The notes below the pieces were generated by a model. The model had not been told where the DNA came from and did no database searches. It saw only the letters and a list, made by a program, of their open reading frames with translations. A stretch of DNA of 8,353 bases from assembly GCA_964472505.1 (NCBI GenBank), contig CAYYQW010000119.1, positions 1 to 8,353 on the forward strand, given 5' to 3'. Shown here piece after piece: positions 6,694-8,353 of the stretch. The stretch comes from JAYEIA01 sp964472505 (GTDB lineage: Bacteria > Bacteroidota > Bacteroidia > Bacteroidales > JAADGE01). Numbering within the stretch: position 1 is the stretch's first letter; every line of letters starts with the position of its first letter. Position numbers and translations under genes: made by a program.

Positions 6694-7443
6694 ATGAAAA
6701 TATCCGTCATCACCGCTTGCCGTAATTCCGTTCAGACGATTGAAAAAGCCATACAGTCCGTATTGTCGCAAGATTATCCGGATGTGGAATACATCGTAAT
6801 TGACGGCGCTTCAAGCGACGGAACACTTAAAGTATTGAATGAATACGCAGCCCGAATTGACTGCCTGATAAGCGAACCGGACGAAGGTATTTACGATGCG
6901 CTCAATAAAGGCTTCAAAAAAGCTTCCGGCGATATCATCGGCTTGTTGCATGCCGATGATTTTTTTGCTGAAAACGATACCCTTTCCCGTTTGGTTGAAA
7001 CCCTGCAAAAAACAAATGCCGATGCCGTGTACGGCGATTTACAATACGTATCTAAAGCAAATACCGAAAAAGTTATAAGACATTGGAAATCGGGCGGTTT
7101 CAGCCGGCAAAAATTGCATTTCGGTTGGATGCCCCCGCATCCCACTTTATTTATGAGTCGGAAACTCTACGAAACAAACGGCTTTTTCGATACATCCTTC
7201 CGAATAGCCGCCGATTACGATTTGATTTTACGAAATTTTTCAAAATCCGATTTCAAGCCGGCCTATCTGCCCGAAGTGGTCTGTAAAATGCGAGTAGGGG
7301 GTGCAAGCAATAAAAGTCTGAAAAACATTTTACGAAAATCCAAAGAAGATTGGCGGGCTTTGCGTAAAAATCGTTTTGGCGGTTTTTATACGCTGCTTTT
7401 CAAGAATTTGAGAAAATTAGGACAGTTTGTAAAAAAGAAATAG
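6694..7443 (+). CDS. GT2-family glycosyltransferase (GT-A fold), polysaccharide biosynthesis
   Basis: A 249-residue inverting glycosyltransferase predicted to add one sugar to a lipid-linked repeat unit at the cytoplasmic membrane face. The GT-A fold reads in order: ISVITACRN (3-11), YIVIDGASSDGT (33-44, donor binding), SEPDEGIYDALNKGF (60-74), LLHADD (84-89, the DXD-like metal site), MPPHPTLFM (146-154, acceptor loop) and AADYDLILR (172-180) with the likely catalytic acid. The tail is basic (NLRKLGQFVKKK), fitting membrane association. The EPDEGIYDALNKG arrangement and length resemble WcaE-like enzymes, but specificity is not determinable. I start at ATG 6694 rather than at the in-frame TTG 6640: that longer form overlaps hepT and adds 18 residues unlike the family, while ATG gives the canonical MKISVIT beginning. 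It lies 40 bases after hepT, with no clear promoter of its own. Confidence 0.92.
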   Translation: MKISVITACRNSVQTIEKAIQSVLSQDYPDVEYIVIDGASSDGTLKVLNEYAARIDCLISEPDEGIYDALNKGFKKASGDIIGLLHADDFFAENDTLSRLVETLQKTNADAVYGDLQYVSKANTEKVIRHWKSGGFSRQKLHFGWMPPHPTLFMSRKLYETNGFFDTSFRIAADYDLILRNFSKSDFKPAYLPEVVCKMRVGGASNKSLKNILRKSKEDWRALRKNRFGGFYTLLFKNLRKLGQFVKKK

Positions 7444-7452
7444 AAAGCATGA

Positions 7453-7482
7453 CTTGTCAAAAACTATCTGCTGTCTGACAAG
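7453..7482. repeat. Inverted repeat after the GT2 gene (weak terminator or operator candidate)
   Basis: CTTGTCA (7453-7459) and TGACAAG (7476-7482) are perfect 7-base arms around a 16-base loop. The site begins 10 bases after the GT2 stop and ends 11 bases before the next -7 box. It is not followed by a T run, so it is a poor intrinsic terminator. Its position across the expected -33 region of the downstream promoter would also suit a regulator site. Confidence 0.35.
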
Positions 7483-7493
7483 GATAAAATTTG

Positions 7494-7501
7494 TATCTTT
7501 G
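7494..7501 (+). promoter_or_regulatory. Bacteroidota-type -7 promoter element of the AAA-ATPase-like gene
   Basis: TATCTTTG is an exact TAnnTTTG match ending 17 bases before the ATG at 7519. The in-frame GTG at 7501 shares its G with this box and is therefore unlikely to be the start. AAAGGA (7506-7511) lies seven bases before the ATG and is one of the better ribosome sites in the window. Confidence 0.6.
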
Positions 7502-7518
7502 TGAAAAAGGAATACGCC

Positions 7519-8353
7519 ATGCAAAAACTACCACTCGGAAAACAAGACTTTGCCGATATGCGAGAGAACGATTATCTCTATGTAGATAAAACTGAGCATA
7601 TTCACCGCTTGATTAGTACGGCGCAATATTATTTTATGTCGCGTCCGCGACGGTTCGGAAAGTCTCTGCTTATCAGTACTTTAAAAGAGCTTTTTTCCGG
7701 AAGGCAAGAGCTTTTTGAAGGCCTTTGGATACACGATAAAATCGATTGGCAGAAACATTCGATAATTCATATTACCTTTAATCATTTAGATTATAAAGAG
7801 CAAGGTCTGCGAAAATCTTTAGACCTACAATTGAATTATATTGCAGAACAGAACGACGTGAAATTTCAAACGGAAACCTATTCCGATAAATTTAAAGAGC
7901 TGATACGCACTTTGGGCAAAGACACTCAAACAGTCATACTTATTGATGAATACGATAAGCCCATCATAGACTATATTACCGACACGCCACAGGCAGCCGA
8001 AAACCGAGATGTTTTGAAGAATCTGTATTCCGTAATAAAAGGCAATGAGCAATACATACGCTTCTTGCTTATTACGGGTGTTTCAAAATTTAGTCAGGTT
8101 TCAATTTTCTCAGATCTTAATCATTTGGTTGATATTACTTTGGACGATAATTACGCCGCCCTTACCGGCATTACGGAAGAAGAATTGGATGCCTATTTTG
8201 CCGAAAATATTTCAGAACTTCAAAAAAAGTATAACTCACAAATTTCGAATGTTCGTTCGTATATTAGCGACGAATATTTGGGCTATTCGTGGGACGGACA
8301 AACTTTTGTTTACAACCCGTTTACCTTACTTACCTTATTTGTAAAACAACAGT
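7519..8353 (+). CDS. AAA-ATPase-like protein, probably with a C-terminal PDDEXK nuclease domain (3' end cut by window edge)
   Basis: The first 278 residues of a protein of the AAA-ATPase-like (PF09820) family, which usually carries a C-terminal PD-(D/E)XK nuclease-like domain and totals somewhat over 500 residues. The N-terminal signature is clear: LPLGKQDFADMRENDYLYVDK (4-24, in family proteins the ...G...F..iR..g..YVDKT pattern). SRPRRFGKSLL (41-51) is the family's modified Walker A, and VILIDEYDKPI (139-149) is the Walker B with Asp143-Glu144. RFLLITGVSKFSQVSIFS (181-198) and LTGITEEEL (215-223) are also family hallmarks. The nuclease-like part lies outside the window, so activity cannot be assessed. 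It has its own promoter and is not part of the GT2 operon. These genes are commonly multicopy in Bacteroidota and their role is not established; mobile or defence-related functions have been suggested. The frame runs open to the edge. Confidence 0.88.
   Translation, partial: MQKLPLGKQDFADMRENDYLYVDKTEHIHRLISTAQYYFMSRPRRFGKSLLISTLKELFSGRQELFEGLWIHDKIDWQKHSIIHITFNHLDYKEQGLRKSLDLQLNYIAEQNDVKFQTETYSDKFKELIRTLGKDTQTVILIDEYDKPIIDYITDTPQAAENRDVLKNLYSVIKGNEQYIRFLLITGVSKFSQVSIFSDLNHLVDITLDDNYAALTGITEEELDAYFAENISELQKKYNSQISNVRSYISDEYLGYSWDGQTFVYNPFTLLTLFVKQQ

Noticed and set aside
8045..8344. Plus-strand ORF of 99 codons near the right edge
   Set aside because: It is in a different frame within the AAA-ATPase-like gene, whose own frame carries clear family motifs through this stretch.

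Overview
The window looks like a piece of a Bacteroidota (Bacteroidetes) chromosome, probably an AT-rich member of the phylum. The evidence is threefold. Three genes are preceded by the Bacteroidota -7 promoter element TAnnTTTG (TAGTTTTG, TAACTTTG, TATCTTTG), and classical strong Shine-Dalgarno sites are rare. The leftmost gene encodes a very large secreted beta-barrel-type protein of a kind I associate with this phylum. The right-hand gene is an AAA-ATPase-like/PDDEXK type that is often multicopy in Bacteroidota. The species cannot be named from the sequence alone.

Layout. Positions 1-3401 (minus strand) hold one uninterrupted, almost complete gene for a signal-peptide-bearing outer-membrane protein of at least 1133 residues. 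It runs off the left edge, probably only a few codons before its stop. An 89-bp divergent intergenic region separates it from a plus-strand polysaccharide operon: a GT4 glycosyltransferase (3491-4633) and a WcaF-type acetyltransferase (4633-5184), joined by a one-base TAATG stop/start overlap. Two toxin-antitoxin modules follow in tandem: mazE-mazF (5268-5818, overlapping by 10 bases) and mntA-hepT (5930-6653, overlapping by 8 bases). A GT2 glycosyltransferase (6694-7443) then resumes the polysaccharide theme, and an AAA-ATPase-like gene (7519 to the right edge, truncated) closes the window.

How the parts work together. The two glycosyltransferases and the acetyltransferase are cytoplasmic enzymes that would build and acetylate a lipid-linked surface or exopolysaccharide repeat unit. 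The large barrel protein is a cell-surface component of unknown role. The toxin-antitoxin block is visibly more AT-rich than the flanking sugar genes in hand-counted samples: 16 and 19 G+C per 60 bases, against 30 and 22. It sits between enzymes of one apparent pathway and is best read as a laterally acquired insertion of two mechanistically different RNase toxins, MazF and HEPN. Their neutralisation also differs: protein binding for MazE, and AMPylation of the toxin for MntA. The MazEF promoter carries a perfect 14-bp palindrome overlapping its -7 box, a natural autoregulatory operator.

I saw no tRNA, rRNA, CRISPR array, insertion sequence or integrase. I found no strong case for a wholly new system. 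The most interesting features are the stacked toxin-antitoxin insertion in a polysaccharide locus, its promoter/operator architecture, and the uncharacterised giant barrel protein.
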